Both the position numbers and the translations under genes were made by a program. Positions 1 through 8,258 of a stretch of DNA of 58,234 nucleotides are shown one piece after another (position 1 is the first letter of the stretch; the number at the start of each line of letters is the position of its first letter). The notes beneath the pieces were generated by a model, which made no database searches, was not told where the DNA came from, and saw only the letters and a program-made list of their open reading frames with translations. Source of the DNA: Magnetospirillum sp. SS-4 (GTDB lineage Bacteria; Pseudomonadota; Alphaproteobacteria; Rhodospirillales; Magnetospirillaceae); the NCBI RefSeq assembly GCF_902729425.1, contig NZ_LR746532.1, positions 1 through 58,234 of the forward strand, given 5' to 3'.

Positions 1-1
1 T

Positions 2-1012
2 GACCTGATGGGGCAGATCATGCAGTCCAAACTGCATGGCGCCGAAGGGAAGGCCATCGCCGCCGCTGAAATAGTGGCAGCCATGCCGGTGGTCAAGAAG
101 GCTTTCGCCGCCCGCGACCGCGCCCAGCTTCTGGCGGCCACCCAGGACGCCTATCAGGTGCAGCATGAGAAATACGGCATCAGCCAGGCCCAGTTCCATC
201 TGGCGCCGGCCGTGTCGTTTCTCAGGGTGCATCGCCCTGATAGATTCGGAGACGATCTGTCCAAGGCCCGGCAGATGGTCGTCGAGGTCAATCGCAGCAA
301 CGGAATCCGCAAGGGAATCGAAATTACGAGCACGGGTATCGGCGTGTTCGGCACGATGCCGGTGGCCGATGAAGCCGGCAAGCCCATCGGCAGCTTCGAG
401 ATGGGGTTTGAAATCGAGCCGCTGCTGGAGGAAATCAAGAAAGCGTACGGCTTTGAAGTGGGGTTCTTCGTTGACGAGAAAATTCTGCGGGAGACCGCAA
501 CCCACATCAAAGGCGATATCTTCAGCGACCAGAAACGGGTCGGCTCCTTCGTCAGGTTCAGTTCGACTCACCCTGACTTGCTGAAGGCGCTGGTGACCGA
601 CGGCGTTATCAATGTGACCGAGCAGACGCACTACCTGCACGAGGTGAACGGCGTGCCGTACGGCGTGCTGCTTCAGCCGGTTTATGACTATGCCAAGAAG
701 CCGATCGGAGTCATGGCCATAGCCGCTGATTTCACCGATACCCGTTCCGCCGATGGCCAGGCGGTGGTGTGGCAGATATTGTTGGCGCTGGTATCCGGCG
801 TATTGCAGATCGGCGTCATTCTGGTCATGGTCCGGGGCAAGATCCTGCGTCCGCTGGAAGTTCTGAACGAGCGCGTCGCAGCCCTGGCCGATGGGGCCGA
901 GGGCCGCGACCTTCCCGAAGCCTTGTGCGGTGAAATGCAGGTTCTGGCGGAAAGCTGCGAACGTCTTGCCGCGCGGGCGGCGGGCGAAGCCGGCAAAGGG
1001 GATGCGCCATGA
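2..1012 (+). CDS. Double-Cache (dCache_3-like) membrane sensor without output domain, 5' truncated by window edge
   Basis: The reading frame is open to the first base, so the true start and probably an N-terminal membrane helix lie outside the window. The visible part resembles the periplasmic dCache_3 sensor of chemoreceptors: helical start with AAMPVVKKAFAARDRAQLL, then FHLAPAVSFLRVH and FGDDLSKARQMVVEVNRS, typical of this ligand-binding fold. A transmembrane helix follows (about bases 757-837) and then a short HAMP-like start (KILRPLEVLNERVAALADG). The protein ends there, with no methyl-accepting, kinase or GGDEF domain. Its stop overlaps the start of the channel gene by ATGA, so translation is probably coupled. 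I infer a small-molecule sensor serving the downstream channels. A degraded chemoreceptor is the alternative. Confidence 0.75.
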   Translation, partial: DLMGQIMQSKLHGAEGKAIAAAEIVAAMPVVKKAFAARDRAQLLAATQDAYQVQHEKYGISQAQFHLAPAVSFLRVHRPDRFGDDLSKARQMVVEVNRSNGIRKGIEITSTGIGVFGTMPVADEAGKPIGSFEMGFEIEPLLEEIKKAYGFEVGFFVDEKILRETATHIKGDIFSDQKRVGSFVRFSSTHPDLLKALVTDGVINVTEQTHYLHEVNGVPYGVLLQPVYDYAKKPIGVMAIAADFTDTRSADGQAVVWQILLALVSGVLQIGVILVMVRGKILRPLEVLNERVAALADGAEGRDLPEALCGEMQVLAESCERLAARAAGEAGKGDAP

Positions 1013-2151
1013 TCCGCGCCGTCTTCCGCGCTTCAGGACCGTTTCTGGCGATTCTGCTGGGGGTTGCCGCCGGCATCGCGACGTTGGCGGCGACGGCAGA
1101 TGCGAAGCCTCCGGAACCGGCTCTGTCCTCCGTCGGCGCTCCGCCGCTGACTTCGATTCCCACCGGGAAGGGACTGCCGGTCGTCGTCCGGACCGGCCTG
1201 TTCGTCAATCACGTCGAATCCTTCGACGACAATAAAGGGACCTTCGAGGCGACCACCGATTTACGCCTGACCTGGTTCGACACCAGATTACGCTACCCCG
1301 CCGAAGAGGGGCTGCACGGTTACAAGGAATACCGCGCCTCGGCGGCGGAAGAAGAGCTTGCCAGGATTTGGACCCCACGGATACGGCATCTGAACCGCGT
1401 CGGCGAACCCTCGTTCATCGAAAGGCGATTGCGGCTTTTTCCCAACGGAATGGTCGAGGTCATCGCCCGCACCACGGCGGTCTATAAGGTGACGGTCGAC
1501 ACCACGAAATTTCCGTTCGACCGTCAGGCGCTGCCAATCGAACTGATGGTGCACGAAGACACGGTCGAGACGGTGGACATGGATTTCACCAGCGATGATG
1601 TCAGCTTCAGCCGCGTCGCCAAGTCCGTCGAGATCGGAGGGTGGACGCCCGGCCTGGTGAGACTGAACCGCGATCTCGTCAAGGGCTGGAACGGCGATCG
1701 TTACGCCAAGGTGGCGGTGATGATCGATGTCGGGCGGGTCGCCGTCGAATCCCTCTCCACCATTTTCATCCCGCTGTTCGCTTCGCTGCTGATTCCCTTC
1801 CTGGCGACCTGGATGAACAAGGCCGTAGAGGGAGAGTTCGAGGTCGAAGCGTTCGAACTCGGCAACGTCATCATCGGCGGACTGTTTGCCGTAATCGCCC
1901 TAAGCTTCACCATCAGTTCCGCGTTTCCGGCGCTTATGGCGGGCGACAACACGGTCACGCGGCTTCTCGCCTTGAATTACGTCGCCCTGGCGGTCGGCAC
2001 GATAATCACGGTGGTGTTTTACCGCTATCGCCTTCCGGCCACCTGGTTCGGTCCTTACGTGCAGGAACAAGCGTTCGGTTTCCTGTCCTGGGCCTTTCCA
2101 GTTCTGTTCATCGCCACCGGCGTGGCATTCGTCATGATCGCGGCGGCATAG
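1009..2151 (+). CDS. Prokaryotic pentameric ligand-gated ion channel (Cys-loop/pro-loop family)
   Basis: 380 residues. A signal peptide (about 1-32, ending ATADA) is followed by an extracellular beta-rich ligand-binding domain and four membrane helices, the layout of GLIC and ELIC. The family signature FPFDRQ lies at residues 168-173. The two Cys-loop cysteines are absent, as in other prokaryotic members. M1 (about 247-268) carries the usual proline. M2 begins near E283, close to the -2' position that is acidic in cation-selective GLIC, and ends at SSAFP. M3 and M4 follow, and there is no large intracellular loop. The length fits the family, with a slightly long proline-rich N-terminus. Overlap with the Cache gene and the sodium channel 36 bases downstream suggest one transcript. 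Cation selectivity is inferred, and the ligand cannot be read from sequence. Confidence 0.9.
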   Translation: MIRAVFRASGPFLAILLGVAAGIATLAATADAKPPEPALSSVGAPPLTSIPTGKGLPVVVRTGLFVNHVESFDDNKGTFEATTDLRLTWFDTRLRYPAEEGLHGYKEYRASAAEEELARIWTPRIRHLNRVGEPSFIERRLRLFPNGMVEVIARTTAVYKVTVDTTKFPFDRQALPIELMVHEDTVETVDMDFTSDDVSFSRVAKSVEIGGWTPGLVRLNRDLVKGWNGDRYAKVAVMIDVGRVAVESLSTIFIPLFASLLIPFLATWMNKAVEGEFEVEAFELGNVIIGGLFAVIALSFTISSAFPALMAGDNTVTRLLALNYVALAVGTIITVVFYRYRLPATWFGPYVQEQAFGFLSWAFPVLFIATGVAFVMIAAA

Positions 2152-2187
2152 TCGCCGGCCGAGGGTGGATAAGGGGGATTTTTGTAA

Positions 2188-3030
2188 ATGGATGCGACAA
2201 CAGCTCCGGTCGGGGTGTGCGAGAGAGCCGGCAAGTGGGTGGAAAGCAGTCAGATACAGCTTTTCATCACGGTCCTGATCATCATTAACGCCATCATTCT
2301 CGGCCTTGAAACCTCGGCCGTCGTGGTGGCGCATGTTGGCCCGTTCCTGAGCATTCTCGATGACGCCATCCTGGGTGTCTTCATCGTTGAACTCACCTTG
2401 CGCATCGCGTATCGGCGGGCGGAGTTCTTCAAGGATGGCTGGAGCCTGTTCGATCTGGCCGTGGTGTTGATTGCCGTTTTGCCGACCGGCCCGGGCTTGG
2501 CGGTTCTACGGTCGTTGCGCGTTCTGCGCGTGTTGCGTCTGATCACGGTCTTGCCGCGCCTGAAGATGATTGTCCAGGCACTGCTGTCGTCGCTGCCGGG
2601 ATTGGGAATGATCGCGCTGCTGCAAAGCCTGCTGTTCTATGTGGCCGCCGTCATTTCCACCAAGACGTTCGGCGAGGATTTTCCCGAATGGTTCGGCTCT
2701 TTGGCTGCGTCTCTCTATAGCCTGTTCCAAATCATGACCCTGGAAAGCTGGTCCATGGGTATCGTCCGCCCGGTAATGGAGAAGTTTCCCTTGGCCTGGG
2801 TGTTTTTTGTTCCGTTCATCCTGATTGCCACCTTCACCATGCTGAATCTTTTCATCGCAGTGATCGTCAACGCCATGCAAACCTTGCATGAACAGGAACG
2901 CGGCGAGATCGAGCATGACATTCAAGATATTGCCCACAAGGAATCGGCGGCGATCCTTGCGGAGGTGAAGGACCTGAGGGCCGAGATCGCCGCCTTGCGG
3001 CAGGACATGCAAGCCCGGCGGCAAGATTAG
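2188..3030 (+). CDS. Bacterial voltage-gated sodium channel (BacNav, NavMs-like)
   Basis: 280 residues forming one six-helix channel domain that would assemble as a tetramer. S4 has four arginines at three-residue spacing (R108, R111, R114, R117) in RSLRVLRVLRLITVLPRLK. The selectivity filter TLESWSM (184-190, with E186) is, as I recall it, identical to that of NavMs and belongs to the sodium-selective NaChBac class. S6 (FTMLNLFIAVIVNAM) is followed by an acidic neck and a C-terminal coiled coil (HKESAAILAEVKDLRAEIAA), as in BacNav tetramers. It lies 36 bases downstream of the ligand-gated channel on the same strand. Known roles of BacNav include motility, chemotaxis and pH homeostasis. I infer that it could amplify depolarisation started by the upstream channel. 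Confidence 0.93.
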   Translation: MDATTAPVGVCERAGKWVESSQIQLFITVLIIINAIILGLETSAVVVAHVGPFLSILDDAILGVFIVELTLRIAYRRAEFFKDGWSLFDLAVVLIAVLPTGPGLAVLRSLRVLRVLRLITVLPRLKMIVQALLSSLPGLGMIALLQSLLFYVAAVISTKTFGEDFPEWFGSLAASLYSLFQIMTLESWSMGIVRPVMEKFPLAWVFFVPFILIATFTMLNLFIAVIVNAMQTLHEQERGEIEHDIQDIAHKESAAILAEVKDLRAEIAALRQDMQARRQD

Positions 3031-3194
3031 GGCAAAGGTACGGTTAGCCCCAAGATGGCCGGTGCGGCGAGCCCCATATCCGCACCACCCTGATGGATCG
3101 GATTTGGCTCTGGATCAATGAAAAGGGTCTTTGCCTTCGTGACAGCGTGGGAAATCCGGGGTAAACCTCCGGCCATCCTGCGAGAGGGAAGATC

Positions 3195-3773
3195 ATGCTG
3201 AAGCGGCTTTACGACTGGATGATGGACAAGGCGGCGCATCGGCACGCCATCTGGTGGCTGGCGGCGGTATCCTTCATCGAAAGCTCGTTCTTCCCCATTC
3301 CGCCCGACGTCATGCTGATTCCCATGGTGATCGCCGCGCCCACCCAGTGGCTGCGCATCGCCATGATCTGCACCCTGTCCTCGGTGGCCGGCGGCTATCT
3401 CGGCTACGCCATCGGCTACTTCGCCATGGACAGCATCGGCGCGGCGATTCTCGGCGCCTTTCACCTGAACGACAAGTTCCTGGCGCTGAAGCCGATCATT
3501 GACGAGTGGGGGGTGTGGTTCATCATCATCAAGGGGATGACGCCGATTCCCTACAAGCTGGTGACCATCACCGCCGGCGCGTTCGATTTCGATCTGGCCA
3601 ACTTCACCTTCGCCTCGTTCCTGGCGCGCGGCATGCGGTTCTTCCTGGTGGCGGCGCTGCTGTGGAAATTCGGCCCGCCGATCCGCGACTTCGTCGAGAC
3701 CCGTCTCAAGCTGGTGACGACGGTGTTCGTCGTCCTGCTGATCGGCGGATTCTTCGTGGTCAAGCTACTCTGA
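3195..3773 (+). CDS. YqaA/DedA family (VTT-domain) inner-membrane protein
   Basis: 192 residues with several hydrophobic helices. The SNARE-associated/DedA (VTT) fold is recognisable from FIESSFFPIPPDVMLIPM near the N-terminus, the glycine-rich GGYLGYAIGYF segment and KGMTPIPYKLVTITAGAF, the re-entrant signature of the YqaA branch. DedA relatives are implicated in undecaprenyl-phosphate or phospholipid flipping and membrane homeostasis, but the substrate of the YqaA group is not established. The start follows a GAGAGGGAAG Shine-Dalgarno stretch. The 3' end overlaps the convergent hpnL gene by nine bases, so there is no room for a separate terminator between them. Confidence 0.85.
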   Translation: MLKRLYDWMMDKAAHRHAIWWLAAVSFIESSFFPIPPDVMLIPMVIAAPTQWLRIAMICTLSSVAGGYLGYAIGYFAMDSIGAAILGAFHLNDKFLALKPIIDEWGVWFIIIKGMTPIPYKLVTITAGAFDFDLANFTFASFLARGMRFFLVAALLWKFGPPIRDFVETRLKLVTTVFVVLLIGGFFVVKLL

Positions 3774-4736
3774 GGCGTTCTGGCGGGATTTGGCGGCGGC
3801 GCCCTCGGCGAAATGCCAGGCCAGCAATGCCGGCAGGCCCAGCAGCAATTCGCGGCCGCGCTTGAGCAGGGACACCGCCAGGGCGATTTCGGTCGGCAGG
3901 CCCAGCAGGGCGCCGACGATCATGTAGCCGCCTTCCTGAACCCCGATGGCCGCCGGCACCATGAAGGCGATGCTGCGGATGGCGAAGATGATGCTTTCCA
4001 GGGCCAGGACGTCGGCGAAGTCGAGGGGGTGGCCCAGCAGATGCAGCGCTACCCAGGCCTCTCCCGCTCCGGCGATCCAGGCGGCGACATGCCAGGCCAC
4101 CGACGATAGAACCCGGCGGCGGTCGGCATAGACGGCGTGGATGGCGGCATGGATGCCGGCATCGGCATCGGGAGCCTCCCAGGTCCGGGGCATCAGCCGC
4201 GACGGCAGGGTTTCGAGAAAGCGCGTCAGCGCCGAGCGTTGCAGCGCCACGAAGGCGGCCAGTCCCGGCACGCTCAGCGCCATGGCGATCAAGGCCCAGC
4301 GGGTGACCTCGGATTCGGGATAGTTGCGCAGCCACAAGGCGACGCCAAGCAGGCTGAAGATGGCCTGGGCGACGGCTTCGGCGGTGACGTCGACCACGAC
4401 GACTGCGCTGGCGTCGGCGGTTCGCATCCCCCGCGCCGCCAGCAATCTGACCCCCGCCACCTCGCCCGACAGCGGCAGGAAGCCGGCCAGTTCGCCGATG
4501 CCGTCGCGAATCCAGCGCCCCATCACGAACAGCCGCAGCGGCAGGCCGGTTTGCAGGACGTTCCAGCCGAGGCCGCACAGCGTCATCGGCAGCATGTGGT
4601 AGAAGGCCAGAATGACGACCCCGGTCCAACCGGCGGTGTCCAGCGCTCCCTTGACGTCGCCGAAGCCCTCGCGCAGCCACCATGCGACGCCGAGAACGAC
4701 GCCGATCAGGGCGAGGCGCAGGACCGCCGCCGTCAT
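3765..4736 (-). CDS. hpnL: HpnL-type hopanoid-associated membrane protein (LPG synthase TM / UPF0104 family)
   Basis: 323 residues, almost entirely hydrophobic, belonging to the lysylphosphatidylglycerol synthase transmembrane (UPF0104) family. Hallmarks are GELAGFLPLSGEVAGVRLL in the middle, FAIRSIAFMVPAAIGVQEG near the C-terminus and the KRGRELLLGLPALL tail. The ATG overlaps the stop of hpnK in an ATGA arrangement, which fixes the start and argues for coupled translation. Membership of an hpnN-hpnK-hpnL operon supports the HpnL assignment over a generic flippase-like protein. Family members are proposed to move or modify membrane lipids or lipid precursors. The exact reaction in hopanoid biology is unsettled. 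Confidence 0.85.
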   Translation of the reverse strand: MTAAVLRLALIGVVLGVAWWLREGFGDVKGALDTAGWTGVVILAFYHMLPMTLCGLGWNVLQTGLPLRLFVMGRWIRDGIGELAGFLPLSGEVAGVRLLAARGMRTADASAVVVVDVTAEAVAQAIFSLLGVALWLRNYPESEVTRWALIAMALSVPGLAAFVALQRSALTRFLETLPSRLMPRTWEAPDADAGIHAAIHAVYADRRRVLSSVAWHVAAWIAGAGEAWVALHLLGHPLDFADVLALESIIFAIRSIAFMVPAAIGVQEGGYMIVGALLGLPTEIALAVSLLKRGRELLLGLPALLAWHFAEGAAAKSRQNASE

Positions 4737-5596
4737 GCCCGCTCGGCTTCCCTGGCGAAGGTGGTCAGGACGATGCCGCCGTCTTGCACCTTGGCGCGGT
4801 TGCCGGCGTCGGTCAGGGCCGAATACTCGTCGGCCACGCGGTAATGCGGCGGCATCGGACGTTCGTCCCAATGGCGGGTGGCGGGATGGCTGTAGATTTC
4901 CGTCAGTCCCTCGGGCAGCGCGTCGAGGAAGTCGCCGACCGTTCCGGCATCCATGGCGCCGGAATCGTTGAGGCCGAAGGCCTGTCCGTTGGCGATCAGG
5001 CCGGCCTGCTCCACCCTTTTCCGCATGCGCTCCGTCCGGCGCCAGTGGAAGATTCCGTTGAACAGCCGAAGGCCCAGGCGGTTCCGGCGCGCCCGCCACG
5101 ACGGCAGCGGCGGTTCCCACGGGATACGGATGCCGGGCGCCCCGTATTCCACCGCCAGATCCAGCATCAGGTCGAACACGGTGGGATGGAGATGGTAATG
5201 GTGGTGACTGTCCACATGGGCCAGGGGCAGGCCGGTGGCCTTGAACAGCTCGAACTGGGCCCGTATTTCGGCGGCGACCTGATTCCGCACCGTCCTGGAC
5301 AGGTAGATGCGGGTGCCCAGCCGCACCAGATCCAGGGTGAAGTGGCCGTTCGCGTCCACCAGATCGGGAATCTCGGACGGCGGCAGGGCGGGAACGCCGT
5401 CCACCAGCGTCATGTGCAATCCGACGCCCAGCGACGGCAGCGCCCTGGCCCGCCGGACGGCATCATCCCGGGCGGCTTCGGTCACCATCAGGCTGGCGGC
5501 GGTGAGGATGCCGTTGACGTGGGCGTCCTCCACCGCGTCGTTGACCGGCAGGGAGCGGCCGAAATCATCGGCGGTGACAATCAGCCGTCTGCTCAT
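4733..5596 (-). CDS. hpnK: HpnK, YdjC-type carbohydrate deacetylase of hopanoid cluster
   Basis: 287 residues with the YdjC/ChbG deacetylase fold. The metal and catalytic motif TADDFGRS is at residues 7-14. H96 (GVGLHMTLVDG) and the HVDSHHHYHLHP cluster supply further metal ligands, and EIYSHPA lies near the C-terminus. HpnK proteins are assumed to remove an acetyl group from an N-acetylated sugar headgroup during maturation of glycosylated or amino-modified bacteriohopanepolyols. The start overlaps the hpnN stop by four bases (ATGA), and its own stop overlaps hpnL in the same way, so the three genes form a tightly coupled operon. All catalytic residues visible in the family appear intact. 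Confidence 0.88.
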   Translation of the reverse strand: MSRRLIVTADDFGRSLPVNDAVEDAHVNGILTAASLMVTEAARDDAVRRARALPSLGVGLHMTLVDGVPALPPSEIPDLVDANGHFTLDLVRLGTRIYLSRTVRNQVAAEIRAQFELFKATGLPLAHVDSHHHYHLHPTVFDLMLDLAVEYGAPGIRIPWEPPLPSWRARRNRLGLRLFNGIFHWRRTERMRKRVEQAGLIANGQAFGLNDSGAMDAGTVGDFLDALPEGLTEIYSHPATRHWDERPMPPHYRVADEYSALTDAGNRAKVQDGGIVLTTFAREAERA

Positions 5597-8166
5597 GGCC
5601 TGGGCTTTCCGACGAGGTGGACCAGGGCCGGCAGCACCAGGAAGGTCGCCGCCACCGTCATGGCCAGCGACAGGGTCAGCAGCAGGCCCATGGAGGCGGT
5701 GCCGAGATGGGGCGACAGCGCCAGCGAGCCGAAGGCCGAGGCGGTGGTGAGGGCGCTGAACAGGACCGCCCGGGCGGTCGGCGATTGCAGATGGTCGGCG
5801 AGGCCATTGCGCCAGTTGACCACGAAGTAGATGTTGAAGGCGACGCCGATGCCCAGCAGCAGCGGCAGGGCGATGACATTGGCGAAGTTGAGGGCGATGC
5901 CGAGGAGGTGGGCGGCGATCACCGTTCCCATCGCCCCCACCAGCAGCGGGGCCAGCACCAGCAGCGAATCCAGCATCCGGCGCAGCATCAGCCACAGCAG
6001 CAGGCCGATGGCCACCAGGGCGGTGGCGGCGGCGATGGCGAAGGCGCCGATGACCACCCGGCCGGATTCCTCCATGGTGATGGGCGGGCCGGCGACCAGC
6101 GGCGTCACCGCCTTGACCGCGTCGGCGAAACGGCCGCGGGCGGCCTGGTCGGACATGTGTTCCTTGGGCAGGACGCGGATGCGGGCGCGCCCATCGGCGG
6201 CGATCCAGTCGGCCTTGAGATCGGGCGGCAAGGTCTCCAGGCTGACCGGCCCGACGTCGAGGCTGCGGCGCAGGCTTGACACCAGCGTGGCGAGGCCGGC
6301 GGCGCCGGCCCGTTGCAGCGCCTCGGCCGCCTCGGGGCCGGCGGCGGCGATGCGGCGAAGATTGCCGGCCAGGGATTGCGACGGCTGGTGCCCGGGGGCG
6401 GTGGCGGCCAGTTGCTCGGCCACGCCGGCGATGGTGGCGCGCAATTCGTCCGGCGTCGGCGGCGGCATCGTCGTGGCCGGCGACAGGGTCGGTCCCAGAA
6501 CGGTGGCGATGTCGGCGATGATCGCCAGCTTCTCGTCCTGCGCCTCGGGAACGAAGGTGTTGATGGTCATGGCGCGCAGCACCAGCGGCGAGTCCTCGAA
6601 GCGATCGGCGAGGGCCGGCATCTCGGCCAGCGACGGCGCCAGCGCCTCGACGGCGTAGACGCCGGAATCCGGATTTCTCGCCATCTCGAAGAAGGTTGCC
6701 ACCGCCTCGGCCTTGGGGTCCTGAAGGTTCAGCGGATCGAAATCAAGCGGCAATGTCGGCAGCAGCGCCGCTCCCGCCGCGCTCACCAGGGCGGCGGCGG
6801 CGACGATGGGCCTCGCCCGCCGCTTCACCCAGGAATCGGCGGAGGCCAGGGGAAAGCCCACGGCCCCCTTTTCCGCCGGCGGCTTCAGCAGGGCCAGCAG
6901 GGCGGGCAGCACGGTGAAGGAGGTCGCCAGGGCGATCATCATGCCCATGCCGGCGATCAGCCCCAACTGGGACACGCCGGTATAGGCGGTGGGCAGGAAC
7001 GACAGAAAACCGGCCGCCGTGGTGATGGCGGCCAGCGACAGCGGCGCCATCATGGTCCGGGCGGTGGTCAGGACCGCCTGGGAGGACGGGACGCCGTGAA
7101 AGCGTTCGGCGCGGTAGGCGGTGACGAACTGGATGCCGAAATCCACTCCCATGCCGACGAACAGCACCGCGAAGGCGACCGAGATCGGATTGAGGGTGCC
7201 GATGGCGAAGGCGGCGAAGGCGGCGGTGGCGATCAGTCCCATCATCAGGCTGATCATGATGGCGGCCACCACCCGGGCGGAGCGCACCGCCCAGAACAGC
7301 AGGCCCAGCACCGCCAGGATCGACAGCGGCCCGGAAATCTCGATGCCCTCGGCCACGGTGGCGAAATTGGCGTCGGCCAGGGCCACCGATCCGGTGATGC
7401 GGATGCGGTAGCCCCGTTCCGGCAGCAGGTCCAGGGATTCGGCGGTGCGGCGGATCAGGCGGTCGGCATCCGCCCCGGCCTCCAGCGCTCCGTAATTCAG
7501 CGCCGGCTGGACCAGCAGGATGCGCCGGGGCTCGTCGCGGCGTTCTCCTCCGGCCATCATGGACTGCCAGTCCACCGGCTCGGCCCGTCCGCCGCCGGCG
7601 ATGGCGGCGGCGGCTTTGTCCAACTGGCGGATCAGCGGCTCCATGTCCTCTATCCTGGCCTGGCCGCGGGCGACGCCCTGGAGGATCATCTCCACCGACG
7701 ACAGCAATCCGCGTAGGCTGGGGTCGCGCGCCACCGCGCCCAGCATGGGCTGGGCCCGGATCAGCTTGTCCGCCATCTCGCCAAGTTCGGAAGCCGACAG
7801 GAACAACAGGCCGTGACGGCGGAAGAACATCTCCTCCGACGGACGGTTCACCCGCAGGATCAGGCCGGTCTCGGCCGCCAGGGCCGCCGCCAGCCGTTCC
7901 ACCGCGTCTTCCGCCAGATCGGGGGAGGGGGCGTCCAGCATCACCACCATGCGGTCGGTGGATTGGGGAAACGCCCGGTCGACCACCCGTTCGGCCTGGC
8001 GGAACGGCAGGTCGGCCGAGATCAGCTTGCTTTCGTCGGTGTCCATGGAGAGATGGGTGGCGGCATAGGCGGCCAGCAGCCCCGATGCGACCAGCGACAG
8101 GATCAGCACCGCCACCGCGTGCCGCCAGCACCATTCCACCACCACCACCGTCAATCGACCCAGCAT
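5593..8166 (-). CDS. hpnN: HpnN, RND-family hopanoid transporter
   Basis: 857 residues, consistent with the HpnN subgroup of RND/MMPL transporters. The layout is one N-terminal helix (AVLILSLVASGLLAAYAATH), a large periplasmic domain starting with the MDTDESKLI motif, a bundle of helices including AVLFVGMGVDFGIQFVTAYR, a second periplasmic domain and a second helix bundle ending VLPALVHLVGKPRP. HpnN moves hopanoids from the inner to the outer membrane. The GVDFGIQF segment corresponds to the sterol-sensing-like helix carrying the proton-relay aspartate. It is the first gene of the operon. The 92-base gap to the upstream gene on the same strand could hold the promoter. Confidence 0.92.
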   Translation of the reverse strand: MLGRLTVVVVEWCWRHAVAVLILSLVASGLLAAYAATHLSMDTDESKLISADLPFRQAERVVDRAFPQSTDRMVVMLDAPSPDLAEDAVERLAAALAAETGLILRVNRPSEEMFFRRHGLLFLSASELGEMADKLIRAQPMLGAVARDPSLRGLLSSVEMILQGVARGQARIEDMEPLIRQLDKAAAAIAGGGRAEPVDWQSMMAGGERRDEPRRILLVQPALNYGALEAGADADRLIRRTAESLDLLPERGYRIRITGSVALADANFATVAEGIEISGPLSILAVLGLLFWAVRSARVVAAIMISLMMGLIATAAFAAFAIGTLNPISVAFAVLFVGMGVDFGIQFVTAYRAERFHGVPSSQAVLTTARTMMAPLSLAAITTAAGFLSFLPTAYTGVSQLGLIAGMGMMIALATSFTVLPALLALLKPPAEKGAVGFPLASADSWVKRRARPIVAAAALVSAAGAALLPTLPLDFDPLNLQDPKAEAVATFFEMARNPDSGVYAVEALAPSLAEMPALADRFEDSPLVLRAMTINTFVPEAQDEKLAIIADIATVLGPTLSPATTMPPPTPDELRATIAGVAEQLAATAPGHQPSQSLAGNLRRIAAAGPEAAEALQRAGAAGLATLVSSLRRSLDVGPVSLETLPPDLKADWIAADGRARIRVLPKEHMSDQAARGRFADAVKAVTPLVAGPPITMEESGRVVIGAFAIAAATALVAIGLLLWLMLRRMLDSLLVLAPLLVGAMGTVIAAHLLGIALNFANVIALPLLLGIGVAFNIYFVVNWRNGLADHLQSPTARAVLFSALTTASAFGSLALSPHLGTASMGLLLTLSLAMTVAATFLVLPALVHLVGKPRP

Positions 8167-8258
8167 TCCGTGACCCGCGATCCGAATTCACACAAGGCGC
8201 GGGGACTGTGCCCGCAAGGGGGCCGCAGGGCAAGCGCGATCAGGGCGGGGCGGCCATG

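Noticed and set aside
3061-3086. GGTGCGG and CCGCACC inverted repeat after the sodium channel gene as a terminator
   Set aside because: The stem is only seven pairs with a 12-base loop and no T run. It is too weak to call.
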